The notes beneath the pieces were generated by a model. The model searched no databases and was not told where the DNA came from. It was given only the letters and a program-made list of their open reading frames with translations. The translations under genes were made by a program, and so were the position numbers. Positions 16,108 to 25,727 of a stretch of 64,000 bases of DNA are shown one piece after another. This stretch comes from a virus: IMG/VR virus record IMGVR_UViG_3300031758_000058, positions 1 to 64,000 of that record. One strand, given 5' to 3'. Within the stretch, counting starts at the first letter, position 1, and the number at the start of each line of letters is the position of its first letter.

Positions 16108-17016
16108 TTACCAACATGTAATTATTACCATACCAGGTCCACCATTTCCACCTGTTCCACCTGTGGTTCCAGCACCTCCACCTCCACCTCCACTTCCAAT
16201 CTCACCCTTACCACCAGAACCTCCAGTACCACCAGCAACAGAACCACCACCAGCTCCACCAACACTATAAAAACCTTTTAATCTAGAAGTTCCGCTACCA
16301 CCATTTTGAGCACCTCCAGCACCTCCACCTGTACCACCCACAGATGAAGGCATAAATAAAACACCTGAAACATTACCACCATTAAAATTTCCGTTAGCTG
16401 CACTTTTTCCACCTCCAGCGGCTCCTCCTGATACAGTTGTACTATTACCGTTAATTGTCACACTACCACCTATTGCCGCGTTAGCACCTGCGGCACCCGC
16501 CTGACCTGCGATAGATAAAAAAGTCCCTAATGCTTGATAAACAGCGTTAGTCTGTGCACCAATAGCCCCTGCACCACCTCCAGCCGAAGCACCTCCCGCA
16601 ACACCTACGTTACCACCTTGACCACCATTAGCCTGTATTACTCTTGTTGCCGCAACGTCACTACCTCTAGCACAATCAACAAAAGTATTACCCGCAGTTG
16701 CTCCTCCACTACCTCCAGAGCCACCAATACCACCCGCAGCGACAGTTATTTCTAAACTGTCGGTTAAAAAAATCGCAGGAATAGTAAGTCTTGTTATAGC
16801 CCCCGAGCCACCACCTGAACCACCAGACGCAGCGGTACTAACAGATGAGTTACCTGAACCACCTCCACCACCAGCACCAATTGCCGTGATGTGTATCATG
16901 GTAATACCTCTTGGTTTAATCCAATAAAAAACGCTTGAAGCGGTATTATTACCAATAGGTCCAATAAAGACTTGGTCTTTATATTGATTATCCGCTAAAT
17001 GATAATAATCTATCAT
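16108..17016 (-). CDS. Glycine-rich tail-fibre adhesin, first paralogue (302 aa)
   Basis: First of the three in transcription order. MIDYYHLADNQYKDQVFIGP is followed by YWIKPRGITMIHITAIGAGG, the shared SGAITRLTIPAIFLTDSLEI core and the terminal GPGMVIITCW. The copies align end to end, so they arose by tandem duplication. The central part carries distinct Ala/Gly loops (for example AGGASAGGGAGAIGAQ) that set it apart. It follows the 62-residue protein by 6 bases and shares its likely transcript from the giant fibre gene. Confidence 0.82.
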   Translation of the reverse strand: MIDYYHLADNQYKDQVFIGPIGNNTASSVFYWIKPRGITMIHITAIGAGGGGGSGNSSVSTAASGGSGGGSGAITRLTIPAIFLTDSLEITVAAGGIGGSGGSGGATAGNTFVDCARGSDVAATRVIQANGGQGGNVGVAGGASAGGGAGAIGAQTNAVYQALGTFLSIAGQAGAAGANAAIGGSVTINGNSTTVSGGAAGGGKSAANGNFNGGNVSGVLFMPSSVGGTGGGAGGAQNGGSGTSRLKGFYSVGGAGGGSVAGGTGGSGGKGEIGSGGGGGGAGTTGGTGGNGGPGMVIITCW

Positions 17017-17022
17017 AATACA

Positions 17023-17211
17023 TTACGCCCATGATGGTGTTACTTTACGTGGTGGCGAATATTTAAATCTATATCCATACGGACCTTCTATAACTAAAGT
17101 GTTACCACTTAAATCAGTTAATCTAAGTAACTCGGTACCTTCATTATTTAACTCTTGGTATCCTTCACTTACAGGACTACCGTATTCAAAAACAATTTCA
17201 TAGTATATCAT
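17023..17211 (-). CDS. Small hypothetical protein (62 aa), translationally coupled
   Basis: Compact beta-type protein (MIYYEIVFEYGSPVSEGYQE, then a basic end YSPPRKVTPSWA). The start is set at 17211, where TAATG joins the stop of the preceding gene to this ATG; a longer upstream reading adds only a basic, unrelated segment overlapping that gene. A rare good Shine-Dalgarno (GGAGGAG, 9 nt before the ATG) lies inside the end of the upstream gene, although those bases also encode Gly-Gly. Location between fibre genes suggests a small tail component or chaperone; no family is recognised. Confidence 0.6.
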   Translation of the reverse strand: MIYYEIVFEYGSPVSEGYQELNNEGTELLRLTDLSGNTLVIEGPYGYRFKYSPPRKVTPSWA

Positions 17212-17630
17212 TAGTAATCTCCTCCTATAACTGTAGCTTGTATTCCCGCAACAACTGCTGTACCTATGGTACAATACATAATATATCCGGCAGGTAATGC
17301 AAAGTTTAATGGTAATTCATAGTTTGTTGACGCACTAGTTTGAGACGCAGTATTTGCAGCAATTGTGATTTCATCCCAAATTGTGCTGTTATTGGGAGTT
17401 GCCAAAGCGCCTCCATTATTTATAAAAACCCTAGCCATTGTAGCGGCATTATTCGTGTTAGTGGACTGATGTCTAAATCTTATCTTTTGAACATAACTTC
17501 CGTTAGTATTCGCACTAAAAACCATATATGAAGTTCCCGCAGACAAGTTACCTGTATTGGCAACCGTCATATTAGTCGTCCACATAATCTCAGGTGTTAG
17601 TGTAAAAATTGGAGCTGTATTTGCTGGCAT
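17211..17630 (-). CDS. Small tail-fibre-associated protein (139 aa)
   Basis: Thr/Asn/Ala-rich beta protein (MPANTAPIFTLTPEIMWTTN; SAGTSYMVFSANTNGSYVQK; LPAGYIMYCTIGTAVVAG) with the look of a small jelly-roll fibre head or capping protein: alternating strands, one Cys and no catalytic residues. It directly follows the giant collagen-like fibre gene, a position often used by fibre tips or chaperones. A TATTTATA element lies about 29 nt upstream. The function is inferred from context only. Confidence 0.65.
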   Translation of the reverse strand: MPANTAPIFTLTPEIMWTTNMTVANTGNLSAGTSYMVFSANTNGSYVQKIRFRHQSTNTNNAATMARVFINNGGALATPNNSTIWDEITIAANTASQTSASTNYELPLNFALPAGYIMYCTIGTAVVAGIQATVIGGDY

Positions 17631-17658
17631 ATTATTATATTAGTTTAATTTCTTTTAT

Positions 17659-17666
17659 TATAAATA
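17659..17666 (-). promoter_or_regulatory. TATTTATA element between fibre genes
   Basis: Coding-strand TATTTATA immediately after the stop of the giant fibre gene and about 29 nt before the 139-residue gene. Part of the recurring TATTTAT series. Confidence 0.3.
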
Positions 17667-20600
17667 TTATATATAGTTAAAATTGTTTGCAGTTGTATAA
17701 ACAAGTCCTAAAGTGAACGAACCACCCGCCGCTCCATCAACACCACTTGTTCCTGATGAACCTGAACCAGAACTTCCTGATGAACCACTTGAACCAGAAC
17801 CTGATGTTCCTGATGAACCAGCAGTACCTGAAGAACCACTTGAACCAGAACCTGATGTCCCAGATGAACCCGCGGTACCTGAAGAACCACTTGAGCCAGA
17901 ACCTGAAGTCCCCGATGAACCCGCAGTACCTGAAGAACCACTTGAACCAGAACCTGATGTTCCTGATGAACCAGCAGTACCTGAACTACCTGATGAACCC
18001 GAACTACCTGAAGTACCTGATGTTCCAGATGAACCGCTAGTACCACTACTTCCATTTGACCCTGAAGTTCCCGATGAACCTGAAGTACCTGATGACCCTG
18101 AAGTTCCCGATGAACCACTAGTTCCTCTTGAACCCGTACTACCCGATGAACCAGAGCTTCCTGATGACCCACTTGAACCCGAACCAGATGTTCCTGAAGA
18201 ACCTGAACCTGATGACCCACTTGAACCAGATGTTCCACTAATACCATCTAGACCACTTGTTCCTGAAGAACCTGAACCTGAACTTCCTGATGACCCAGCA
18301 CTTCCTGATGTTCCCGAAGAACCGCTAGTTCCTGATGAACCTGAACCAGAACTTCCCGATGACCCAGCGCTTCCTGATGTTCCTGAAGAACCACTTGTTC
18401 CACTACTTCCTGTGATACCCGACGAACCAGAACTACCTGATGAGCCAGCACTTCCTGATGTTCCTGAAGAACCACTTGTTCCACTTGAACCAGAACTACC
18501 CGATGACCCAGCGCTTCCTGAAGTTCCACTTGTACCGCTAGAACCTGAAGTTCCCGATGAACCACTGGTACCTCTTGACCCTGTACTTCCTGAAGAACCT
18601 GAACTTCCACTTGAGCCTGATGAACCTGATGTTCCCGAAGAGCCGCTAGACCCACTTGAACCTGATGAACCTGACGAGCCACTCGAACCAGATGTTCCTG
18701 ATGAACCGCTAGTCCCCGAAGAACCTGAACCTGAACTTCCTGATGACCCAGCACTTCCACTTGAGCCAGAGGTACCCGAAGAACCTGACGTTCCGCTACT
18801 ACCTGTAATACCCGATGAACCAGAACTTCCTGATGAACCACTACTACCTGATGTTCCTGAACTACCACTAGTTCCACTACTTCCTGTAATACCTGAAGAA
18901 CCTGAACTACCACTACTTCCTGATGAACCACTAGTTCCACTACTTCCTGTAATACCTGAAGAACCACTACTTCCTGATGAACCACTAGTTCCTGATGAGC
19001 CAGACGTTCCCGAAGAACCAGTATTTCCACTAGAACCTGAAGAACCACTTGTACCCGATGAACCCGATGTTCCACTAGAACCCGATGAACCACTTGAACC
19101 AGTGCTACCTGAAGAACCGCTAGTTCCTGATGTACCTGATGAACCTGAAGTTCCTCTTGAACCTGTACTTCCTGAAGAACCAGAACTTCCGCTTGAACCT
19201 GATGACCCACTTGAACCTGAAGTTCCTGATGAACCACTAGTTCCTGATGAGCCAGCACTTCCTGATGACCCTGAACTTCCTGAAGAACCTGAAGTCCCTG
19301 AACTACCACTAGTTCCACTACTTCCTGTTAAGCCTGAAGACCCACTACTTCCTGAAGAACCACTTGTTCCTGATGAACCTGATGTACCAGAACTACCTGT
19401 ATTACCTGAACTCCCACTTGAACCTGAACTTCCTGAAGAGCCTGAAGTTCCAGAACTACCACTTGTACCCGAAGAACCTGTATTACCCGAACTTCCACTT
19501 GAACCAGCACTACCTGATGAACCGCTAGTTCCAGAAGAACCTGATGTGCCAGAACTTCCAGTAATACCTGATGAACCTGAACTACCACTTGAACCTGAGC
19601 TCCCTGAAGTTCCAGAACTTCCACTAGTACCCGATGAACCTGTATTTCCACTTGAACCTGAACTACCCGCACTTCCACTTGAACCCGATGTTCCTGAACT
19701 TCCACTTGTTCCTGATGAACCTGTATTACCCGAACTTCCGCTACTTCCTGAAGAACCACTTGACCCTGAAGTACCCGAAGAACCAGATGTTCCTGAACTT
19801 CCACTTGAACCAGAAGAACCGCTAGTCCCTGATGTACCTGAAGAACCACTTGTTCCTCTTGAGCCCGTACTACCTGATGACCCTGAGCTTCCACTTGAAC
19901 CTGAGCTTCCTGAAGTTCCAGAAGAACCACTTGTTCCACTACTTCCAGTATTACCTGACGAACCTGACGACCCACTTGAGCCAGAAGAACCTGAAGTTCC
20001 AGAAGAACCACTTGTTCCACTTGAGCCAGCACTTCCGCTAGACCCCGAACTACCTGAAGAGCCAGAAGAACCTGATGTTCCACTTGACCCAGAAGTTCCT
20101 GATGAACCACTATTACCCGAAGAACCTGAGCTTCCACTTGAACCAGAAGAACCTGATGTTCCTGAAGAACCTCCAGTACCACTTGAGCCAGTACTTCCAC
20201 TACTACCTGATGAACCCGAACTTCCTGATGTACCTGAACTACCACTAGTCCCTGAAGAACCTGTATTTCCACTTGAACCCGAACTACCCGAAGAACCCGA
20301 TGAACCTGTACTACCTGAACTTCCACTTGAGCCTGAAGACCCTGATGTTCCACTACTACCCGATGTACCTGAGCTTCCACTAGACCCTGACGAACCACTT
20401 GAGCCAGAAGAACCTGATGTTCCAGAACTTCCACTAGTACCGGATGAGCCAGTGTTTCCGCTTGAACCTGAACTACCCGAGCTTCCTGAAGAACCACTTG
20501 TACCTACTGAACCTGAAGTACCAGCACTACCGCTAGAACCACTACTTCCACTTGAACCTGATGAACCTGAGCTTCCACTAGAACCAGAACTACCTGATGT

Positions 20601-23600
20601 ACCAGAACTTCCGTTAGAACCTGATGTACCTGAACTTCCTGATGTTCCTGATGAACCACTAGTTCCTCTTGAACCCGTACTACCTGATGAACCTGAACTT
20701 CCAGTTGACCCTGACGAACCACTTGAACCAGAACTACCAGATGTTCCTGACGAACCACTAGTACCCGATGAACCTGTATTTCCACTTGACCCTGAACTAC
20801 CACTTGAACCAGAAGAACCTGATGTACCAGAACTACCATTAGAACCTGAAGTTCCAGATGAACCTGATGAACCTGAACTACCGCTTGAGCCAGCACTTCC
20901 CGATGTTCCTGAACTACCGTTAGAACCTGATGTTCCACTTGAACCACTACTACCTGATGAACCTGTGCTACCACTTGAACCAGATGAACCACTTGTTCCA
21001 ACACTTCCGCTAGACCCTGAACTACCCGAACTTCCTGATGAACCACTTGTACCTGATGACCCAGAAGTTCCTGACGAGCCAGATGAACCTGATGAACCAG
21101 CACTTCCCGAAGAGCCACTTGTCCCTACTGAACCCGATGTTCCGCTTGACCCTGTAATACCTGATGAACCCGAACTACCTGAAGACCCACTTGAACCTGA
21201 TGTTCCTGAACTTCCACTAACACCTGATGAGCCTGAACTTCCACTAGAACCTGATGACCCTGAAGTTCCTGTTGAGCCAGATGTTCCTGAACTACCACTA
21301 GAACCAGATGACCCTGAGCTTCCTGATGACCCACTTGTTCCCACACTACCACTAGTTCCTGAAGAACCCGTACTACCACTTGAGCCAGAAGAACCTGAAC
21401 TTCCTGAAGTACCTGTTGAGCCAGATGTTCCTGAACTACCACTCGTACCTCTTGAACCTGTACTACCTGAACTTCCGCTTGAACCTGATGAACCGCTACT
21501 ACCTGATGAACCACTTGTTCCAGAAGAACCTGATGTACCAGAACTTCCGCTTGAGCCAGATGAACCAGCACTACCACTTGAGCCAGATGTCCCTGATGAA
21601 CCACTCGTTCCACTTGAGCCAGTATTACCTGACGAACCAGAACTACCCGAACTTCCGCTAGAACCACTTGTACCCGATGTTCCTGAAGAACCACTAACAC
21701 CTGATGACCCCGAACTCCCACTACTTCCACTTGAGCCAGAGCTTCCTGATGTACCACTTGAACCTGATGTTCCTGAAGACCCTGTACTACCACTTGAACC
21801 AGAAGAACCTGAACTACCCGATGTTCCAGCACTACCACTACTACCACTTGAACCTGATGTTCCAGCAGACCCCGATGTACCAAAACCTGATGACCCCGAA
21901 CTTCCTCCCGAACCTGAGCTTCCACTAGAACCTGAAGTTCCTGAACTACCGCTAGTACCTGAAGAACCTGATGTTCCACTAGAACCAGATGAACCACTAC
22001 TACCTGAAGAGCCAGATGAACCAGCACTTCCAGATGTACCAGAAGACCCTGAACTACCGCTAGAGCCTGAGGTACCACTTGTACCTACTGAACCTGATGT
22101 ACCAGAACTTCCAGATGTCCCTGAAGTACCTCTCGACCCTGTTGAGCCTGAACTACCTGAAGACCCTGAACTTCCAGATGAACCTGATGTTCCGCTACTA
22201 CCTGAAGTACCGGCAGAACCTGAACTTCCTGAACTACCATTAGAACCTGATGTTCCACTAGAACCTGCACTTCCCGAACTTCCACTTGAACCTGATGTTC
22301 CTGCAGAACCCGATGCACCACCTGTTCTATAATAAGTTTTACCTGTATTATCTACAACAACAAATTTTGTTTGATTATCATCTTGAGTAATTTGAGCAAT
22401 TGTTAATTCATTTGTTGTTGTTGCCGATGCAGTTATTTGATTAACATTAAATAAATCATTCCCTCCTAATCCTAAATCACCTGTCATTTGTCTTCCACCA
22501 TCAACTAAAAGATATTGTTGGTGGTCATCAGCAGTTAAACCTAACAAATTACCGTGTACCGATGTCGCGTTAACACCACTTGACTTAAAACCAATTACAG
22601 GTCTAATATCCTCAATTTGAACAATACCTCCAAATCCTTGTTGGATATAAACAGACGCAATTGATACCACACCATCCGTAAAATAATCAGGAGGTAATGG
22701 TAATGGAGCCGCCTCAGCTTCAACAAGAGTCGCATATTCTTGTTGACCTAAAACTAAAAAGTATTCTTCATTAATACCTTCACCGACAACATATAATGTA
22801 TGTTTAGTATAATACGATGTGGTTAATGCTGATAATGAATTTTCATTTTTATTATATTGAAAATTATTTACAAACGTAGTTGCACTTCTTGTCCAATTTG
22901 TACCATTGTTCCAATATTGTGTAAAACTTATTGGTGTTCCACCTGTTGGTGTAAAATTATTTTCTGATAACCAATAACTACCAGATGTCACATCAAGAGT
23001 AAATGATGTTGAACCTGTTGTAACAATAGAACCTGTTGAATAAACTGGACCTAACGCTTGTCTGTTAAAGCTTGATAATAAATTTGCAGTATGTTGAGCG
23101 TTGTATGGCGCAGCATCAATCAATTCAATACCTGTCGCGTTTGTAACTACTCGACCCATAATAATATTATAGAATGGGTCAGGTAATCCTGAATTTGCAA
23201 CTAACGTTCCGTTATTTGAAATATAAATGTAGTTATCAGTTTCAGCACTTAATGTTAACTGACCATCAACCCAATCATATCTTTTAATAATACTATTATC
23301 TGTTTGGTCAGCTAAATATCCAAATCCTGCAGATGTATTGATTGTTCTACCACTAACAATAGTAATTGTACCACCACTTAATAATCCCATTGGACTACCT
23401 TGAAAAATCAGTGTAGAAGCATCTGTATGTGTTCCATCTGCGAAAGTAACCGATAACTTTCTTGTTACGTCGTTCTCACCATCCGTATCATCCAAGAAGT
23501 TCCAATAAAAGTCCTCACTTGCTGTAATTATTTTTGAGTGGTCTGAAATACCCTGAAATCTACCTATTGTCGATGCGTTTTCAATTAAAAAGTCATTAGT

Positions 23601-25577
23601 AATTGAATCGTGAATCATGGTACCAACCATTCTAAAAGTAGGCCCACCACCTGTATTTGGTACGTAAACGGCAATATCCCATTCTTGAATATCCATACCT
23701 GTTCCTTCCAATACCGCAGAGTCTGATAACACAAATGCGGTTGAACCTGTTAGTAATGCACCTTCAAAAGTACACCCGTTGAACGATAAAAGTGTTCCAG
23801 AGCCAGTACCGCTATTACCAATAACATCATCATATGTTGGGAACAAGAAATAGTTTTCCATATTACCCAACGCCTGAAACCCATTAGTTGCTTCAACTTT
23901 TAATCCGTAACTAAACTCACCATTAACATCGACATATTCACCATAGAACTTGGTATCTTGTGTTGATGATTTTATCCATACACCAATATCTGAATCATAT
24001 ATTGAAATCTTATGAGCTTGTCCAAAATCACCGATATCATCACAGTGAATTGCCGCATATCCTGCACCAGCACCTGATAATGTTAAAAACGATACTTCGT
24101 TATTAATACCTATATTAATAATATGTTGAGTAGAACCCGTTGGGACAATTTGTGTAGTTTGAATATTACTACCCTCAATACTCACATACGGTTTTCCAGT
24201 TAAATTAATTTGTCCCTCAGAAAATAACCCAGGTCCAACTCTAACCAAAAAACGATTATTAATTGACGAACCTGTAATCCAATCAACTGCACTCTTAATA
24301 GATGTAAAGTCACCACCTTTTTTAGCGACCGTAATAACTCTTGGGTCTTGGTTAACTTCATATAACGGAGCGTCAATCGGTATTGTAGTTTTTAAGAATG
24401 TATCAGTACCTTCAATTTTACCTGTTGCAGTTGGATGTTCAACTAATACGTCTTGAGTATTATTTTCAAAGTTAAGAGCCGAACCAAATATACTTGGAGC
24501 TGAGCCCGTGTTTGGAGCATATATCGCAGTTACCCATCGTTGGAAATTAACTGCCGTTAATCTTAACGAACCTCCGTTTTCAACCCAAAATCCTGTTCCT
24601 GCCGCAACCCCAACAGCCTTTGTTAATAAACATCCGTTAACAATAAACGTACAACCTGGTTGGTCTGCCTTTGCAAATATTAATCCTGATGTCGTACTAA
24701 CACCTCCATTAGTAGATGTAACGTTTCTAAGTTGCATCCTACCAATACCACTACCATCATTTGTAACATAGAAACCTATAGTAAATGGATATCCACCATA
24801 CTTAACGTTAGAACACTGTATGATACAGTTTCCACCACCTGTTCCAACAACTTTTGCGTGAGTATAGTTTGTACCAAATCTTACGTTTTCAACATATGCA
24901 ATTGCATTAGTTTGAGGAGTTGTCGATGATGAATAAACAATAGACGACGCACTTGTTCCTGATGAACCTTGAATTTGCATGTCCTGAACCATTGATTGGT
25001 CGGCCATGATGAAAACACTATTATTAGGATTACTTGCTTGTAGGATAGTTGTTGTACTATCACCACCTCTAACCGTAATCCATGATTTCATTGTGATGGT
25101 ATCTTCAATATATAAACCAGGATAAACTCTAACTTCCCAAGTACTATTTGGAGTTGCACCTGTTATACTATCTACCGCATCTTTAACGGAATTAAAGTCT
25201 GTTGAACTACCACTTAATCCAACAGTTACATAATTTTCTATAATTGTATTAAAATTATAACTTAACGATGTCCAATTTGTACCATCACTAGTTATTTGAA
25301 TTGAATCATTCTGAATTAATGTAACCGTAGTACTCCCATCTATAGTTTCACTACCATTTGGGTCAACAGTTATTGTACCGGTACCATTATTTTTAATTAC
25401 ATATAATTTACCCTGCACACCTACCGCAGTAGGTAAATTAATAGTAAAAGTACCACCAGAGACAGCGACCATATAGTCGTCATCAGTAATCGTATATGTA
25501 CTACCAATTGTTACTTGTGGATATGTTATACCACCTAAGGATATTATACCCCTTCTCGCAACAAACTCATTTGCCAT
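17667..25577 (-). CDS. Giant collagen-like tail fibre with beta-helix domains (2636 aa)
   Basis: Putative long fibre. N-terminal module of about 115 residues (TYTITDDDYMVAVSGGTF; LPTAVGVQGKLYVIKNNGTG) shared with the middle of the 1370-residue fibre. Then two successive pectate-lyase-like right-handed beta-helix domains (about 117-410 and 414-690), each opening with a FNSVKDAVDSITG/FTSIKSAVDWITG motif. A fibre segment follows with GLTADDHQQYLLVDGGRQMT (about 1000-1060). Residues about 1085-2615 are an almost uninterrupted Gly-X-Y tract of GSS, GTS, GSA, GSV and GNT triplets, and a short non-repetitive tip ends TTANNFNYI. Collagen-like tracts trimerise in phage fibres; Ser/Thr at X and Y makes this a good glycosylation substrate. 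It sits just after a terminator and promoter, so it may start its own transcript. Confidence 0.88.
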   Translation of the reverse strand: MANEFVARRGIISLGGITYPQVTIGSTYTITDDDYMVAVSGGTFTINLPTAVGVQGKLYVIKNNGTGTITVDPNGSETIDGSTTVTLIQNDSIQITSDGTNWTSLSYNFNTIIENYVTVGLSGSSTDFNSVKDAVDSITGATPNSTWEVRVYPGLYIEDTITMKSWITVRGGDSTTTILQASNPNNSVFIMADQSMVQDMQIQGSSGTSASSIVYSSSTTPQTNAIAYVENVRFGTNYTHAKVVGTGGGNCIIQCSNVKYGGYPFTIGFYVTNDGSGIGRMQLRNVTSTNGGVSTTSGLIFAKADQPGCTFIVNGCLLTKAVGVAAGTGFWVENGGSLRLTAVNFQRWVTAIYAPNTGSAPSIFGSALNFENNTQDVLVEHPTATGKIEGTDTFLKTTIPIDAPLYEVNQDPRVITVAKKGGDFTSIKSAVDWITGSSINNRFLVRVGPGLFSEGQINLTGKPYVSIEGSNIQTTQIVPTGSTQHIINIGINNEVSFLTLSGAGAGYAAIHCDDIGDFGQAHKISIYDSDIGVWIKSSTQDTKFYGEYVDVNGEFSYGLKVEATNGFQALGNMENYFLFPTYDDVIGNSGTGSGTLLSFNGCTFEGALLTGSTAFVLSDSAVLEGTGMDIQEWDIAVYVPNTGGGPTFRMVGTMIHDSITNDFLIENASTIGRFQGISDHSKIITASEDFYWNFLDDTDGENDVTRKLSVTFADGTHTDASTLIFQGSPMGLLSGGTITIVSGRTINTSAGFGYLADQTDNSIIKRYDWVDGQLTLSAETDNYIYISNNGTLVANSGLPDPFYNIIMGRVVTNATGIELIDAAPYNAQHTANLLSSFNRQALGPVYSTGSIVTTGSTSFTLDVTSGSYWLSENNFTPTGGTPISFTQYWNNGTNWTRSATTFVNNFQYNKNENSLSALTTSYYTKHTLYVVGEGINEEYFLVLGQQEYATLVEAEAAPLPLPPDYFTDGVVSIASVYIQQGFGGIVQIEDIRPVIGFKSSGVNATSVHGNLLGLTADDHQQYLLVDGGRQMTGDLGLGGNDLFNVNQITASATTTNELTIAQITQDDNQTKFVVVDNTGKTYYRTGGASGSAGTSGSSGSSGSAGSSGTSGSNGSSGSSGSAGTSGSSGTSGSSGSSGSSGSSGSTGSRGTSGTSGSSGTSGSVGTSGTSGSSGSSGSSGTSGSAGSSGSSGSSGSSGSSGTSGSSGTSGSSGTSGSSGSSGSGGSSGSSGFGTSGSAGTSGSSGSSGSAGTSGSSGSSGSSGSTGSSGTSGSSGTSGSSGSSGSSGSSGSSGVSGSSGTSGTSGSSGSSGSSGSSGNTGSSGTSGSSGTSGSSGSAGSSGSSGSSGTSGSSGTSGSSGSSGSSGSSGSSGSTGSRGTSGSSGTSGSTGTSGSSGSSGSSGSTGSSGTSGSVGTSGSSGSSGSSGSSGSSGTSGSTGTSGSSGSSGSSGSSGVSGSSGTSGSSGSSGSSGSSGITGSSGTSGSVGTSGSSGSAGSSGSSGSSGTSGSSGTSGSSGSSGSSGSSGSVGTSGSSGSSGSTGSSGSSGSSGTSGSNGSSGTSGSAGSSGSSGSSGSSGTSGSNGSSGTSGSSGSSGSSGSSGNTGSSGTSGSSGTSGSSGSSGSSGSTGSSGSSGSTGSRGTSGSSGTSGSSGTSGSNGSSGTSGSSGSSGSSGSSGSSGSSGSSGSAGTSGSVGTSGSSGSSGSSGSSGNTGSSGTSGSSGTSGSSGSSGSSGSSGSSGTSGSSGTSGSSGSSGSSGSTGSSGSSGSSGSSGNTGSSGTSGSSGTSGSSGSSGSSGSTGSSGTGGSSGTSGSSGSSGSSGSSGNSGSSGTSGSSGTSGSSGSSGSSGSSGSAGSSGTSGSSGTSGSSGSSGSSGSSGNTGSSGTSGSSGTSGSSGSSGSSGSSGSTGSRGTSGSSGTSGTSGSSGSSGSSGTSGSSGTSGSSGSSGSSGSSGNTGSSGTSGSSGTSGSSGSAGSSGSSGNTGSSGTSGSSGTSGSSGSSGSSGSSGITGSSGTSGSSGTSGSSGSAGSSGSSGNTGSSGTSGSSGTSGSSGSSGSSGSSGNTGSSGTSGSSGTSGSSGSSGSSGLTGSSGTSGSSGTSGSSGSSGSSGSAGSSGTSGSSGTSGSSGSSGSSGSSGSSGSTGSRGTSGSSGTSGTSGSSGSTGSSGSSGSSGTSGSSGTSGSSGSSGNTGSSGTSGSSGTSGSSGSSGSSGITGSSGTSGSSGSSGSSGSSGITGSSGTSGSSGTSGSSGSSGSSGSSGITGSSGTSGSSGTSGSSGSAGSSGSSGSGSSGTSGSSGTSGSSGSSGSSGSSGSSGSSGTSGSSGSSGSSGSSGSTGSRGTSGSSGTSGSSGTSGTSGSAGSSGSSGSSGTSGSSGTSGSAGSSGSSGSSGITGSSGTSGSSGTSGSAGSSGSSGSGSSGTSGSSGTSGSAGSSGSSGSGSSGTSGLDGISGTSGSSGSSGSGSSGTSGSGSSGSSGSSGSSGSTGSRGTSGSSGTSGSSGTSGSSGTSGSNGSSGTSGSSGTSGTSGSSGSSGSSGTAGSSGTSGSGSSGSSGTAGSSGTSGSGSSGSSGTAGSSGTSGSGSSGSSGTAGSSGTSGSGSSGSSGSSGSGSSGTSGVDGAAGGSFTLGLVYTTANNFNYI
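17740..22320 (-). repeat. Collagen-like Gly-Ser-Ser/Gly-Thr-Ser coding tract (about 4.6 kb)
   Basis: Nine-base-periodic low-complexity DNA encoding about 1500 residues of Gly-X-Y. Synonymous codons vary strongly from unit to unit, so the DNA is much less uniform than the protein. Rare inserted V, A, N, I, L, R and F residues break the monotony; SGSTGSRGTSG recurs at irregular spacing. Confidence 0.9.
17770..17984 (-). repeat. 51-bp tandem repeat inside the fibre tract, about four copies
   Basis: The landmark GC(A/G)GTACC (plus strand) recurs at 17821, 17872, 17923 and 17974, exactly 51 bp apart; the units encode the 17-residue repeat GTAGSSGTSGSGSSGSS. They are nearly identical and so probably a recent expansion near the fibre tip. 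Confidence 0.8.
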
Positions 25578-25632
25578 TTATTCTTTCCTTTTTTCCCTAT
25601 CCAAAAGAAAATTCTTCTATGTTTATTTGTTA

Positions 25633-25661
25633 ATAAATATACTTGAAAAGTATTCTGTCAA
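25633..25661 (-). promoter_or_regulatory. Promoter-like sequence for the giant fibre gene
   Basis: Minus strand: TTGACA (25656-25661), 16 nt, TATTTAT (25633-25639), about 55 nt before the ATG at 25577. It lies just downstream of the hairpin terminator at 25676-25705, so transcription would restart here. A purine-rich AAAGGAAAG before the ATG is Shine-Dalgarno-like. Confidence 0.5.
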
Positions 25662-25675
25662 TCCTAAAATGAAAA

Positions 25676-25705
25676 AACCATCACATTTATTATTATGTGA
25701 TGGTT
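25676..25705 (-). terminator. Rho-independent terminator after the 1998-residue fibre gene
   Basis: Perfect 11-bp stem AACCATCACAT / ATGTGATGGTT with an 8-nt loop, followed on the minus strand by a TTTTTTC tract. It lies in the window's largest intergenic gap (150 bp) between the two giant fibre genes. A T-rich run on the other side could make it bidirectional, but no plus-strand gene ends here. Confidence 0.88.
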
Positions 25706-25727
25706 CATGTTTTTATATATTTTAATA

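Noticed and set aside
17740-22320. CRISPR-like repetition
   Set aside because: The repeats are 9-bp coding periods without unique spacers and are fully explained by the Gly-X-Y protein.
17713-22332. A 1539-codon plus-strand frame rich in Pro, Glu and Val
   Set aside because: It is the reverse reading of the collagen-like tract; the Gly-Ser-Ser periodicity avoids stops in that frame. There is no start signal or domain, and the coding strand has the clear docking domains.
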